Positions 17,453-26,586 of a stretch of DNA of 64,000 bases are shown piece by piece (positions within the stretch are counted from its first letter, which is position 1; each line of letters opens with the position of its first letter). Source of the stretch: DATARR01 sp036376245 (lineage in GTDB: Bacteria; Acidobacteriota; Thermoanaerobaculia; Multivoradales; UBA5704); contig DASVAS010000046.1 of the NCBI GenBank assembly GCA_036376245.1, forward strand, positions 1 to 64,000, in the 5' to 3' direction. A program made the position numbers and the translations under genes. The notes beneath the pieces are model-generated. The model searched no databases and had not been told where the DNA came from. It saw nothing but the letters and a program-made list of their open reading frames with translations.

Positions 17453-17941
17453 ATGGATGCCTGGTTGAAGGAAGCCGTCTGGAACCAGCTCGGCGCCGCG
17501 ATCGACACGCTCGAGAACACCGTGCGCGCCTGCCCCGAGGAGCTGTGGGGCGACCGTTCGCGGGAACCGGAATATTGGTACCTGGTCTTTCACACCCTTT
17601 TCTTTCTCGACTACTATCTCGCCGATTCCCCGGACGGCTTCGCTCCTCCCGCTCCTTTCACCCTGGACGAGCTGGACCCGGCGGGAGTGCTTCCCGAGCG
17701 GGTCTACACCCGGGACGAGCTTCTGACCTATCTCGAATTCGGACGCAGGAAGGCCCGGGCGGTGATCGCGGGGATGACCGACGAGCAGGCCGGGGAGTCC
17801 CGCCTCGAGGGCAGCCTTCTGGAACAGCTCCTCTACGTCATGCGGCACGTCCAGCACCACGCCGCGCAGCTCAACCTCATCCTGCGGCGGGAGACCGGTT
17901 CCGCCACCCGATGGGTCAAGAAGGCGAAGGACGATTTGTGA
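17453..17941 (+). CDS. DinB-like (YfiT/DfsB) metal-binding four-helix protein
   Basis: This 162-residue protein has the DinB helix bundle with three metal His: one in YLVFHTLFFLDYYL and two in LYVMRHVQHHAAQLNLIL. Families of this fold include thiol-dependent transferases (bacillithiol, mycothiol) and proteins of unknown function. The final residues (TRWVKKAKDD) are typical of many stand-alone DinB proteins. No partner gene is evident. It overlaps the following minus-strand gene by 26 nt at the 3' ends. Confidence 0.83.
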   Translation: MDAWLKEAVWNQLGAAIDTLENTVRACPEELWGDRSREPEYWYLVFHTLFFLDYYLADSPDGFAPPAPFTLDELDPAGVLPERVYTRDELLTYLEFGRRKARAVIAGMTDEQAGESRLEGSLLEQLLYVMRHVQHHAAQLNLILRRETGSATRWVKKAKDDL

Positions 17942-18158
17942 CCGATACCTTTCGCAACTGAGGGACGCGCTCCAGCGAGGGCGCGTCTCTCGGGTCCGCT
18001 TCCACCGTGGCGCCGGGGGCGGGAAAGCGGTAGTACTTGCCGGAGACGGGACCGGCGACGGTCAGAGCCGTCTCTCCGGTATACCGGAAGAAGTGGCGCT
18101 CCGGGCCGTGGCCTCCGGAGCCTGCAAGCTGCGCTCGTTGCTTTCCACAACAGGACAT
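17916..18158 (-). CDS. Small conserved-looking protein with MSCCG start, function unknown
   Basis: The 80-residue protein begins MSCCGKQRAQL and has a beta-rich middle, FRYTGETALTVAGPVSGKYY followed by RFPAPGATVEADPRDAPSL. A clear CGGAGG lies 8 nt before the ATG. The compact beta region recalls short proteins I have seen near phage-tail-like genes, but there is no such gene here, so I assign no function. It lies beyond a terminator from the 768-residue gene upstream, so it has its own promoter or depends on read-through. Confidence 0.6.
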   Translation of the reverse strand: MSCCGKQRAQLAGSGGHGPERHFFRYTGETALTVAGPVSGKYYRFPAPGATVEADPRDAPSLERVPQLRKVSVTNRPSPS

Positions 18159-18193
18159 GAAGGGACCTCCGTGAGCTTTCCTGTTCGTTCCGC

Positions 18194-18232
18194 GAAAAGG
18201 CTCCCTCCCCGGCGCGGAGCCGGAGAGGGAGC
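18194..18232 (-). terminator. Rho-independent terminator after the 768-residue gene
   Basis: On the minus strand a GC-rich stem (GCTCCCTC pairing with GAGGGAGC, extended by GGC/GCC) is followed by TTTT. It lies 14 nt past the stop at 18246. Confidence 0.8.
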
Positions 18233-18245
18233 GCTCTGAAAGGGT

Positions 18246-20552
18246 TTACGGCTGGCGCAGGCAGAACCCGACGGCCACCTGGTTGTAGTGGCCGTGGCAG
18301 GCGTCGCCGACGAGCGCGCGGTCCCAGGAGTGCAGGACGATGGTGTAGCCACAGGGGGTCATACCCGTCGTGTCGAGCGTCCAGGTCACGTCGCCACCGG
18401 TGCCGCCGGTGTTCGTGCCGTCATAGGAAATCGCGGACGGGCTGATGTCGTTGATGGGCTGTGGAATCCCGCCGATGCTGATCGGGACCACGGCGATGCC
18501 CAGCGATCCGAAGTAGTGGTCCGTCACACTGAATTTTCCCGTGACCGTCATGCCCACCGTGACGTCGCCGCAGTCGCCGACCGGCGGATCGACGCTCAGC
18601 GTGAGCTCCGGCCGCTTGATGGTGAAAGGATCGCCGTTGGCGTCGAGCTCGGTGTGCAGATAGCCGTTGTAGAGATATACCCGCTGGGTCTGGCTGGGCG
18701 TGGCCATCGGCACATAGGCCGCGCCGTTCCAGACGAAGCCCTTGACCTCGATGTCGTAGGCGCCGTCCTCGAACCCGTCCGCCTCCCAGACGGCGAGCAT
18801 CCGCGGATTGACCGCCTGCACGACGCCCTCGCGGTAGAGGTAGTACTGCGCGCCGCCGATCGTCTGGATCTCCTGGCGGAACGTGACGGCCGGGTCTCCG
18901 GCGGGCGGGCTCACCGGGAAGATCGCGATGTAGAACGGGTTGGTGAGCTGCGACGGGGCCGCCGCCGATCCCACTTTGTGGACGAAGACCTGGTAGGCCG
19001 GCGGATGCTGGCCCGCGAGGATGTCTCCGGTGGCGGGATCGAAGTACGAGTCGGACTTCACCGTGAAGTCGCCCTCGATGTAGAGAGGACCGCCGAACGG
19101 AGAATCGTTTCCATCGTGGCAGTCGCCGGCGATCTCGGAGGCCTGCGCGAAGCCGGAGCCGTCGATCTTCGTCACGGTGACCCGGTTGATCCGCATGATG
19201 CGCGCGCGCTGATCTCCGGGCAGGACCGCGGTGATGATGGGCTGGATGTGGGTGTCCACCACGTTGCCCCAGACGGGATCGAAGTCGGGACCGGTGGGCG
19301 GCGTCTGCCAGGAAAGGATCGCGCGCAGCCGCAGGCCCGTGATGTCGCCGCAGAGGCGTTCGGGGAGGTTCGCGCCGCGGAAGACCGCGTAGCGCACGGG
19401 CCTCTCTTCCGACACGGCGTCGAGGTCGTGGACGTTCACCTGCGCGGAGCCCAGCGAATGCCAGGCGCCGTCGTAAAAGGCCCAGAATCCCACGTATTCC
19501 GTGCTGCCCGGCTCGCACAGGTCGCCCGAGTAGCCGCTAGTCCTCTTGACCGAGATGACGCCGCTCAACATGCGCGTCTCCGGGTTGTAGCCGACGCAGT
19601 CGAGCTCTTCGTAGGTCCTGTCCCCCTTGGTGGCGATGAGGCTGTCCACGATCTTCGCGATGTCGGCGATGGAATTGAGGATGGAGGAGCCGGAGAGCGG
19701 CTGGAGCCCCTGCGGCTGAGCGGCCTGCGCGCCGACCGCTTTCGCGAGCGTCGTGGCGCTCAGAGGGCTCTTGAGGAGCTTCTGCGCCTCGGTGAAGCCG
19801 AAGCGGTGGCCCGGCACGTCCTTGCCTTCGTACTTCTTCTTGAGCGCCGCGTACGGGGGAGGCGGCGGCGCCGGCTTGGGATTGATCGTCGCCTGGAGAT
19901 CCACCAGATTGAGGACGGAGGGATCGATCGTCAGCAACTGGTCCGCGATCAGCTCCTTGATGGGGACGAGGTGGAGCCAGCGGGGAGCGATCTGCACTCT
20001 CACGTCGAGCACGTTGCCCCAGACCGGAATCCAGTCGGGATTGCCGGCGGGCGGCTCCACATTCCAGGAGAGGATGCCGCGGACCTCGACGATGTTCTCC
20101 ACCGTGCAATACTTCCGCGCTTCGTCCATCTCCATCTCGACGCTGTAGCTCACCGGCAGCGGGCTGCCCGGCGGCAGGTCGTAGCTGGTGAACGTGGCGA
20201 CGCCGAGGTCGTGCCATCCGCCGGGCCGCCGGACGAAGAAGCGGACGTACTCGATCGAGCCGTCCGTACAGGTCCCGCCGCCATAGCCGCCGTGGCGCTT
20301 GATGTTGACCACCGCCTGGAGCTTCTCGGCTTCGGGGTGCAGTCCGATGCACGTGAGCTCTTCATACGCGGTGCTCTGGCTCAAGGCTTTGACGACAGGA
20401 AATCCCGCCTCGGGCAGGTTGCCGAAAAAGTTGGGATTCTTGAGGATCAAGGCCTTGAAGTTCGCCCGCTCTTCCTCGATCTCCACGGCTGGCCTCGCGA
20501 GCTGCTGGTGCCGCTCGTGTTCGCCGCCGCGCTCATCGGTCTTGTCTGCCAT
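18246..20552 (-). CDS. Large protein with a duplicated beta-rich domain, unknown function
   Basis: The 768-residue protein lacks a signal peptide. After a charged N-terminus comes NPNFFGNLPEAGFP and then a domain of about 160 residues that occurs twice: copy 1 starts YEELTCIGLHPEAEKLQAVV and copy 2 YEELDCVGYNPETRMLSGVI; both continue with KR-GGY-GG-C, STEYVGFW/SIEYVRFF, a Cys and end with PVWGNVLD/PVWGNVVD. The C-terminal 200 residues look like Ig or CARDB-type beta-sandwiches. It follows the subtilase lipoprotein gene but is cut off from it by a strong terminator. Proteins of this make-up may be substrates or partners of the CHAT/subtilase module (inference). Confidence 0.8.
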   Translation of the reverse strand: MADKTDERGGEHERHQQLARPAVEIEEERANFKALILKNPNFFGNLPEAGFPVVKALSQSTAYEELTCIGLHPEAEKLQAVVNIKRHGGYGGGTCTDGSIEYVRFFVRRPGGWHDLGVATFTSYDLPPGSPLPVSYSVEMEMDEARKYCTVENIVEVRGILSWNVEPPAGNPDWIPVWGNVLDVRVQIAPRWLHLVPIKELIADQLLTIDPSVLNLVDLQATINPKPAPPPPPYAALKKKYEGKDVPGHRFGFTEAQKLLKSPLSATTLAKAVGAQAAQPQGLQPLSGSSILNSIADIAKIVDSLIATKGDRTYEELDCVGYNPETRMLSGVISVKRTSGYSGDLCEPGSTEYVGFWAFYDGAWHSLGSAQVNVHDLDAVSEERPVRYAVFRGANLPERLCGDITGLRLRAILSWQTPPTGPDFDPVWGNVVDTHIQPIITAVLPGDQRARIMRINRVTVTKIDGSGFAQASEIAGDCHDGNDSPFGGPLYIEGDFTVKSDSYFDPATGDILAGQHPPAYQVFVHKVGSAAAPSQLTNPFYIAIFPVSPPAGDPAVTFRQEIQTIGGAQYYLYREGVVQAVNPRMLAVWEADGFEDGAYDIEVKGFVWNGAAYVPMATPSQTQRVYLYNGYLHTELDANGDPFTIKRPELTLSVDPPVGDCGDVTVGMTVTGKFSVTDHYFGSLGIAVVPISIGGIPQPINDISPSAISYDGTNTGGTGGDVTWTLDTTGMTPCGYTIVLHSWDRALVGDACHGHYNQVAVGFCLRQP

Positions 20553-20633
20553 GTCTGGACCTCCTTGGTTTTCCGTGCGCTGTGAACACGGTCTTGAAGG
20601 TCTTCGCGGCGGGCGGGGGATTTCTGACGGATC

Positions 20634-20677
20634 AGAAAAAGAAAAAGTCCCGCCTGGCTGGAAACGCCAGGCGGGAC
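20634..20677 (-). terminator. Strong intrinsic terminator after the subtilase gene
   Basis: On the minus strand a perfect 12-bp stem (GTCCCGCCTGGC with its complement) and a 6-nt loop are followed by TTTTTCTTTTTC. It closes the sigma/anti-sigma/CHAT/subtilase transcript before the 768-residue gene begins at 20552. Confidence 0.92.
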
Positions 20678-20696
20678 CTGCCGAAGCTCGGCGGAT

Positions 20697-22337
20697 TCAG
20701 TTATAAGGCGGCGGATCCTTGACGCAGGTCGCGCAAGGGGGAACCTCAGGCTGGGGGTAGAGCCATGGCTGGCAGGAGCCCAGCAAAATCGTGACATCGT
20801 CCTGGCCGTCGCTCGCGGGTTCCTCCGGCTCCCATTCTTTACAGTCCCGCACGGGGCAGGAGGCATAGGGAGGAGGGTTCCTCTGGCAGGCCGCCGCGAG
20901 CGCTCTGCAGAGCGAAATTCTGTGGACCTCCGGGAACGGAGCGCTTGGCGGGGCGCTCGCGCCGGCCCAGAAATCCGGCTTGAGCTTCTTCAGGGGATCT
21001 CCGCTTTCGGCAAGGAGCTCCATGACTCCGTGGGAGTCGAGCTCGGGACGGGTATCCCACACGATCGCGGCGATCGACGAGACGACCGCGGTCGCCACCG
21101 AGCTGCCGGTGAGCTTCGCCGTAGGGATTGCAGGATCGAGGGAGGGCACTACGGCGTCCTCGCCGTAGGCGGCTCGGGGCGGCATGCCGCCTGGACGGGC
21201 ATTGAGCAGAGGAGTGCCATCGGTCCGCACCCCGCCCACGCCATAGAGGAGCGGCGGCTGCCTCTCCCGGATCCTGCCGCAACTCGCCTCCCGCGCCTCG
21301 CCGCGCTCCCACGCGGCCGGCAGGAGCGGCCCGGTGTTCGCGCAAGGCTCGCGCTTCCGATTGCCCGCCGCCGCCAGCACCAGGACGTCGAACTCGGCCG
21401 CGTACTGCAGGGCGCGATAGATCGCCTGTGTACCGGCCTGCATCTCTCCGATCTGCGCTGCGTCGAGGCCGCTGAACAGATCGCCGTCCCAGGCCATGGA
21501 CAGGTTGAGCACGAGGTGCCGTTGCGCTTTCGTTTCCCGCCAGTCATCCACCTCGTCGCGGATCGCTTGGGCGAGATCGCTCTGCATGCCGAGAAAGCCG
21601 CCCCGATCCATGTCGACCTTGTAGTGCTTGGGGCTCTTCGGGTCGAATTCGAGGATCGGCAGCGCCAGCCGGGTCGTGATCTGCGCGGCGCAGTGCTCCT
21701 GCGGCCCCGAAGTGCAGACCAGTTCCCTGGCGATGTGGGCCAGGGCATGGCCGTGGGGCGAGTTGCCGGATTCTCCCGGCGCTCCCATGCCGGTGGGCTG
21801 GGTGTCCAGGAATGCCAGACGCACGCCGAGCCGATCGTTGATCTCGAGAGGCTCCTCCGGCTTGCCGGCCTGGGCGAGGAATCTTTCAGCAAGAGATTTC
21901 CAGTTCTCGGGCGCCGGCTCCGGCGTGGTGGCGACCGCGAGCGCCGCGCAATCCCGATCGAACCGCACCAGATCGTCGTTCACCGCCGGCGGGAAGGGAA
22001 CTTTCTTCAGACCCTTCTTCGGGTTGGCGAGCTCGTACACGCAGAAGCGGTTGAGCTCCTGGATCGTTTCGAGGCTGGCGACCTCTTCGGGTTTCTTCAC
22101 ATCTCCCACGCAAATCTCCCGCTGTTGCGCCGGGGCGATCTGCGGGAACAGGGGGCGTACGGTCCAGCCCGGGACGTCCGGGCAGCGGGTTCCGGCCCGG
22201 CTGATCCCGATCCAGCGCCACTCGGCGCAGGCCCTCCCGGTATCCGGAGCCGCGGGTCCCGGCGGCCGAATCGTCGTGCAGGCGCTCAGCCCGAGAGCCA
22301 TCCAGGAAGCCATCCAGAAGAGATGCCTTCTGTTCAT
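20697..22337 (-). CDS. Subtilisin-like (S8) serine peptidase, predicted lipoprotein
   Basis: The 546-residue protein has a lipoprotein signal (MALGLSAC, lipid Cys20), so it should be tethered to a membrane facing the periplasm or surface. The triad is recognisable though divergent: Asp in RLAFLDTQP (about 178), His in SPHGHALAHIA (about 195) and Ser in TGSSVATAVVS (about 412), with Asn in VLAAAGNRK. The His motif lacks the usual HGT, and GTS is replaced by GSS. It lies 122 nt after the CHAT gene in the same direction and is followed by a terminator. It probably works downstream of, or is processed by, the CHAT protein. Confidence 0.85.
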   Translation of the reverse strand: MNRRHLFWMASWMALGLSACTTIRPPGPAAPDTGRACAEWRWIGISRAGTRCPDVPGWTVRPLFPQIAPAQQREICVGDVKKPEEVASLETIQELNRFCVYELANPKKGLKKVPFPPAVNDDLVRFDRDCAALAVATTPEPAPENWKSLAERFLAQAGKPEEPLEINDRLGVRLAFLDTQPTGMGAPGESGNSPHGHALAHIARELVCTSGPQEHCAAQITTRLALPILEFDPKSPKHYKVDMDRGGFLGMQSDLAQAIRDEVDDWRETKAQRHLVLNLSMAWDGDLFSGLDAAQIGEMQAGTQAIYRALQYAAEFDVLVLAAAGNRKREPCANTGPLLPAAWERGEAREASCGRIRERQPPLLYGVGGVRTDGTPLLNARPGGMPPRAAYGEDAVVPSLDPAIPTAKLTGSSVATAVVSSIAAIVWDTRPELDSHGVMELLAESGDPLKKLKPDFWAGASAPPSAPFPEVHRISLCRALAAACQRNPPPYASCPVRDCKEWEPEEPASDGQDDVTILLGSCQPWLYPQPEVPPCATCVKDPPPYN

Positions 22338-22459
22338 GCCTGTATCTCCTCAAGTTAGGACGCCCTGGGCCAGAGGGAGGCGTTCGGGCGTCAAAGAGCG
22401 TTTCGCCGCCGGAGCGCGATTTCTGACAGAGCCCGCGATGGAACGGCGGGAGCCGGGGC

Positions 22460-24976
22460 TCAGGGCTCGAACAGCCGGAAGGCCTGCCAGTCCGCCTTCG
22501 GATTCCGCTGCCGCCAGGAGAGCTGGGCGCGCTGGAGCGCCACCGCGAGGTCCGGCTCACGATCCCACTGCCGGTAGAGGTCGGCGAAGAACTCGGGCGG
22601 CACGGCGCGGTCATTGGTCTTCCGGGTGGAGGCGACGACGGCGCGCGATCCCGCGAGGAGGAAGGCGTGGGCCAGGCCGAGACTCTCGACGGGAGTTTCG
22701 TTGGACGAGCGGCCGGTCTCGCATCCGGAGAGGACGACCCAGGGGGGGACCTGTTGCCGGAGCGTCAGGATGTCGCCGAGGGTCAAGCGGGTCTCCTCGG
22801 CGAGGAGCAGGCCGCTCTCCCAGCCGCCGAAGCCGGAGAAGGTGCCGTGGCCGGCGTAGTGGAGGAGATCGGCGGTGGCGAAGCCGCGCAGCACGGCGTT
22901 CGGGGAAGCCGCCTTGTGCTTCAACTCCTCCGTGCGCCAGGGCGGAGAGCCGGATTTCAGGATCCGCCCGATCTCCTGGCTTTCCCGGAGGGCTCCCGGC
23001 AGGTCTTCCCGGGGATCCGCCACCAGCAGCGCGTGCCGCCCCGGAGACCGCTCGGGTCTCGCGGAGACGGGAAGATCCAGTCCATAGACCACGGGGCTCG
23101 ACGCCAGGAGGACGTCTTCCGCGAACGGCAACGCGTGGAAGTCGACGCTCTCCAGAAGGCCGCTGGGCAGAATCCGGATGCGCCGGGCTCTCTGGATCGC
23201 GGCGCGGAAAGGGTTCAGCAACTGCCCGGCCAGCTCCGCGGGCCGGGACAGCGATTCCTGGGAGAGCTTGAAGCGGTGCGTCGCGATGCCTCCTTCGTCC
23301 GCGGCGAATCCGACCCAGCCGTCCGGGACGGGATGGTAGGCGAGGATGAGCTCGCCCGGATCCGGCGGCGGCTCCTCTCCTGGCGAATCTCCAAGGCTTC
23401 CGAAAGCCAGGAAGGCCTTGTCCAGCTCCTTCTGCAAGGCCTGCGCTGCGGCCGTCCTCGCGGCCCGATCGCGCTCCACCCGGTCCTTGGGCAGCTTCCA
23501 TTCGTCCCTGGCGCGCTCTTCCAGGTGCGCGCGCTTTTTCTCGTAATCCGCCGCGAAGCTCTCCCAGGCGGCCCGCCGTTCCGGTGTCACGCTCGCCATG
23601 AGGTCGCCCCGCTCCATCTGCCGGAGCATTCGCGACCGGCTCTGGCGGGCCACGGCCAGCGCCCGCGCCGTCTGTCCCTGTCTCAGAAGCAGGTCGACGT
23701 GCAGGTTCACCAGGGCCTGGCGCGTCGCCATGAACGTTTCCCGCCCCTCGTGGAGAGGAATCTGAAGGCTCTGCTGATCGAGCAGGATCTCGGCGTCGCG
23801 AAGGGTCTCCAGAGCCGCCGTCCACTCCCCCAGAGCCTCCTGCGAGAGCGCCTTCCCGAACGCGGCCCGCAGCCTGCCGTCGGGAGAGCCTGTCGTCACC
23901 GCAAGCTCCTGAAGCTCGTTGAACCGGCGCAGCGCGTCCAGGGGCCGTCTCTCGCGCAGAGCGATCCGCGCGTTCAGATCGAGCCACCAGAGCTTCTGGG
24001 GAATGGGGAGATCGGGATCCCAGGCCTCGGCAAGGAGGGCCTCGGCTTGCGGCAGGCGGCCCTCCTGCAGGTGAGCCAGCGCCAGATTGATCAGGGTGTT
24101 CGTTCTCTTGGCGGGCGTCAAGGCGTCGCAGGCTTCATAGATCTCGATCGTCTGCTCGAGAAGATGCGTGGGGTCCGCGAATTCTTCACCCGCCTCGCGA
24201 GCCAACAGCGTGGACCATGCCTGATTGTTGAAGAGATCGGCTTTGCCGCAGGAATCCAGGGAATCCGCTGTCTGCCGCAACTCGTCGAACAGCCGGGCGG
24301 ACTCGCCGGAGCGGCCCAGCCCCAGCAGGAGCAGGGCCAACTGGTGTCGGGCCGTCGAGAGGGAGCCGCTCATCTCCAGGCGCTGCGTGATCTCCACGGC
24401 CTGATGGATTTCCGCCAGCGCCGAGCGGTAATCGCCTTCCCTCTCGGCGAGCATGCTGCGGTGCAAGCTCACGATGTAAAGAGCTTCAGCGGGCGCCTTC
24501 GGCGGCAGGCGGAGGCCGTCCAGCGTCCTCCGCAGCGCCGCGAGCTGGCGGTTCTCGACCTGGCGTCGCAGGTCAGGCGATTTTCCCTGGACCTCGCCCA
24601 GGATGTCGTGGGATGCGCCCTGCCGATCAGCGAGGGGTAAGGACCAGGACCTCTCTCCGTCCGGCGTCTCGGCGAGCACGTAGAGCCTTCCAGCTCCCTC
24701 GGGGAGAGCCACGGAGAAAGCCTGGCCGTCCCCCTTCCTGACAGGCACGATTCGTTCCTTGTCGGCCCGGATCTCGATCCGCGCGTCCGGCGGCGCTCCG
24801 ATCCAGAGGCGCAGTCTCCGGCTGTCGCCGGGCACGCACTCCGAGCCGGGCACCAGCAAGGCTTTGCAGCCCCGGTAAAACACTTCCAACTCTCTCCTGG
24901 GAACATAGGAGCTGTCCGCCGCGATCCCCAGGAAGAGGAGCAGGAGGACCCCCAGAAGAAAGCGGAAAGAGGTCAT
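22460..24976 (-). CDS. TPR-CHAT protein (caspase-like peptidase with N-terminal membrane anchor)
   Basis: This 838-residue protein starts with a hydrophobic anchor or signal (MTSFRFLLGVLLLLFLGIAA), then an Ig-like segment, then a long helical TPR region (about 150-500), and ends in a CHAT domain. The catalytic dyad is intact: His in LLHYAGHGTFSG and Cys in VVLSGCETGRS, with VASTRKTNDRAV after it. CHAT enzymes are caspase-related Cys proteases, the best known being the protease of type III-E CRISPR. The start at 24976 overlaps the stop of the anti-sigma gene by 4 nt (ATGA), so they are coupled. The predicted periplasmic location is unusual, and the anchor could instead leave it facing outward. 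Confidence 0.9.
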   Translation of the reverse strand: MTSFRFLLGVLLLLFLGIAADSSYVPRRELEVFYRGCKALLVPGSECVPGDSRRLRLWIGAPPDARIEIRADKERIVPVRKGDGQAFSVALPEGAGRLYVLAETPDGERSWSLPLADRQGASHDILGEVQGKSPDLRRQVENRQLAALRRTLDGLRLPPKAPAEALYIVSLHRSMLAEREGDYRSALAEIHQAVEITQRLEMSGSLSTARHQLALLLLGLGRSGESARLFDELRQTADSLDSCGKADLFNNQAWSTLLAREAGEEFADPTHLLEQTIEIYEACDALTPAKRTNTLINLALAHLQEGRLPQAEALLAEAWDPDLPIPQKLWWLDLNARIALRERRPLDALRRFNELQELAVTTGSPDGRLRAAFGKALSQEALGEWTAALETLRDAEILLDQQSLQIPLHEGRETFMATRQALVNLHVDLLLRQGQTARALAVARQSRSRMLRQMERGDLMASVTPERRAAWESFAADYEKKRAHLEERARDEWKLPKDRVERDRAARTAAAQALQKELDKAFLAFGSLGDSPGEEPPPDPGELILAYHPVPDGWVGFAADEGGIATHRFKLSQESLSRPAELAGQLLNPFRAAIQRARRIRILPSGLLESVDFHALPFAEDVLLASSPVVYGLDLPVSARPERSPGRHALLVADPREDLPGALRESQEIGRILKSGSPPWRTEELKHKAASPNAVLRGFATADLLHYAGHGTFSGFGGWESGLLLAEETRLTLGDILTLRQQVPPWVVLSGCETGRSSNETPVESLGLAHAFLLAGSRAVVASTRKTNDRAVPPEFFADLYRQWDREPDLAVALQRAQLSWRQRNPKADWQAFRLFEP

Positions 24977-25776
24977 GGCGGAAGGCCTCCGGATTGGATC
25001 CGGACTTTTCGCGATACGGCGACCCAGTCTCTTTGCCGGACCCGATCCGTCGTCAGGAGGCGCCGCAGATGGTCCATGTCCGGCATTTCGCCCTCGCGTC
25101 CGAGGACGACCCAGAGAGTCCAGGTTCCCGGGCCGACGTCGCGAGCGGTCACCGTCTCGATCTTGACCGCCCCGCCAGGATCCCACAGGGTCTTCAGGAC
25201 CTGCAACGAGCCAAGCTCCTGACCCCTGGAGAGAAAGCAGAACGCCTGGAGATCCTCGACGTCGTCCGCGCGGGTCTCCGGACTGACGGTCACTTCGAAA
25301 GGACGGCCCGGCTCGACCACCGGGAGCTCCGTTGCGGACGGCTCGCCCCGGAACGAGCTGACGCCGGAGACCTCTGGAGCCGCGTACTCGGAGACCGGCG
25401 CCGGCGGAATCAGAGCCGTCACGAGCAGGGCCGCCGCCGCCGCCGCGAGCGAGCCCCAGCCGGCCCACCGGGCGGCGCGTCCGCGAAAGGGCAGCGGCTT
25501 CGCCGGCCTTTCCCCGGTCCCGGCCGCAGGAGCCGCCAGCCCCTGCTCGCGGATCGCCCTGGCGACGCGGGCGTGGAAGTCGGGACCGAGGGGGCGGAAG
25601 GCTTCGTAGGCCTCGCGGGCTTCCTCGGAGGTCTCGGCCAGGGCGCGCAGCTCCGCTTCTTCCTCCGGTGAAAGATCCCCGCTGCTCAGGCGGTCCCAGC
25701 GTTCGTCGAGCCGGTTCCGCTCTGCGTCCTGTTTCTCCCGATTTACTTTCGCCAGTTCCCTAAGCCACGGATCCAT
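24973..25776 (-). CDS. Anti-sigma-factor-like single-pass membrane protein
   Basis: The 267-residue protein has an acidic, helical N-terminal half (about 1-95, with SSGDLSPEEEAELRALAET), one transmembrane helix (AGWGSLAAAAAALLVTALIP, about 110-130) and a periplasmic part of about 135 residues resembling a beta-domain (RPFEVTVSPE...GTWTLWVVLG). It lacks the HxxxCxxC zinc motif of ZAS anti-sigma factors, but the topology, the position 40 nt behind an ECF sigma gene, and the EARAAYEAF-like helix fit an anti-sigma role. The ATG at 25776 is preferred to longer frames because it follows a GAGG-containing leader. Confidence 0.75.
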   Translation of the reverse strand: MDPWLRELAKVNREKQDAERNRLDERWDRLSSGDLSPEEEAELRALAETSEEAREAYEAFRPLGPDFHARVARAIREQGLAAPAAGTGERPAKPLPFRGRAARWAGWGSLAAAAAALLVTALIPPAPVSEYAAPEVSGVSSFRGEPSATELPVVEPGRPFEVTVSPETRADDVEDLQAFCFLSRGQELGSLQVLKTLWDPGGAVKIETVTARDVGPGTWTLWVVLGREGEMPDMDHLRRLLTTDRVRQRDWVAVSRKVRIQSGGLPP

Positions 25777-25816
25777 ACTCTTATACCTCTGCCCCTCAAG
25801 GTCTTCGCGTCTCGGG

Positions 25817-26428
25817 TCAGCTTTCTGACATCTCGTCGAGCAGCCGGCGGCACAGCTTGCGCAACCGGCTTTTCCACTGGTAGACGGCATCGGGGCTCAT
25901 GCTGGTCTCCCGGGCCACCTCCTCGGGCGTCAGCTCACGCAGGAAGAGGAGATCGAAAAGATGCCGGCCGAGGGGGCTCAGCTCCTCGGTGAGGCGGTCC
26001 AGGAGGAGCCCGAGCTCCTCGCGGGAGGCGGCGATCTCCTCGGGACCGCTGTCCGGGGAAGGCTGGTTGTCGAACTCCTCGGGAAGGGTGGGATCCTCCC
26101 GCCACGGGCTCCGCTTGCCGCGCAGGATCGAGGCCGTCCGCCGCTCCGCGACGTATCCGACGAAGTTGAGGAGGCTCAGGCCCCGCTCCGGCTGCCAGCT
26201 CCGCAGCACCTTGCCGCCGCCGGCGAACAAGCCGAGGAAGACCTCCTGGGTGAAGTCTTCCACCTCCTGCCGGATGCAGCGCCCGGCCGCCGCTCCCGTG
26301 CGCCGGAGGAGGATGCGAGTCACCCGGCTCTGGATGACGGGTGTCAGCTTCTTGATGAGCTGGGTGAGCGCGGGCTCCTCTCCGGCCAGCGCCCTCTCCA
26401 CGTCGTCGCGTGTCACCTCGTCGGGCAT
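25817..26428 (-). CDS. ECF-type RNA polymerase sigma factor
   Basis: This 203-residue protein has region 2 (QEVEDFTQEVFLGLF; FVGYVAERRTASILRGKR, the -10 reading helix) and region 4 (LTPEEVARETSMSPDAVYQWKSRLRKL, a helix-turn-helix for the -35). It would direct polymerase to a small regulon, probably beginning with its own operon. Downstream are the anti-sigma-like, CHAT and subtilase genes on the same strand. The ribosome site is weak, with AGAAAG about 10 nt upstream. Related ECF groups in Acidobacteria and Myxobacteria also neighbour CHAT and peptidase genes, as I recall. Confidence 0.9.
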   Translation of the reverse strand: MPDEVTRDDVERALAGEEPALTQLIKKLTPVIQSRVTRILLRRTGAAAGRCIRQEVEDFTQEVFLGLFAGGGKVLRSWQPERGLSLLNFVGYVAERRTASILRGKRSPWREDPTLPEEFDNQPSPDSGPEEIAASREELGLLLDRLTEELSPLGRHLFDLLFLRELTPEEVARETSMSPDAVYQWKSRLRKLCRRLLDEMSES

Positions 26429-26586
26429 TCTTGTGTGCTTTCTAGTACTTTCGAGGATCTTCTGATTATAGGCGCAACCGGGCGGGATGGGCTCCCGCGG
26501 TTGACCGCCTCCCCGGGCGGGACGTAGCATGCTGTAAGTAGCTGTCGCCGATAGCTTTAACAGTCGGATCCCGGCGAGGAACAGCG

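Noticed and set aside
18288..20585. 765-residue plus-strand frame opposite the 768-residue protein
   Set aside because: The minus-strand product shows an internal domain duplication and a terminator after it; the plus-strand product is Val/Asp/Arg/Gly-rich shadow.
22611..23987. 458-residue frame inside the CHAT gene on the same strand
   Set aside because: Shifted frame of the CHAT coding region with Arg/Gly/Ala-rich product; the CHAT dyad is in the other frame.
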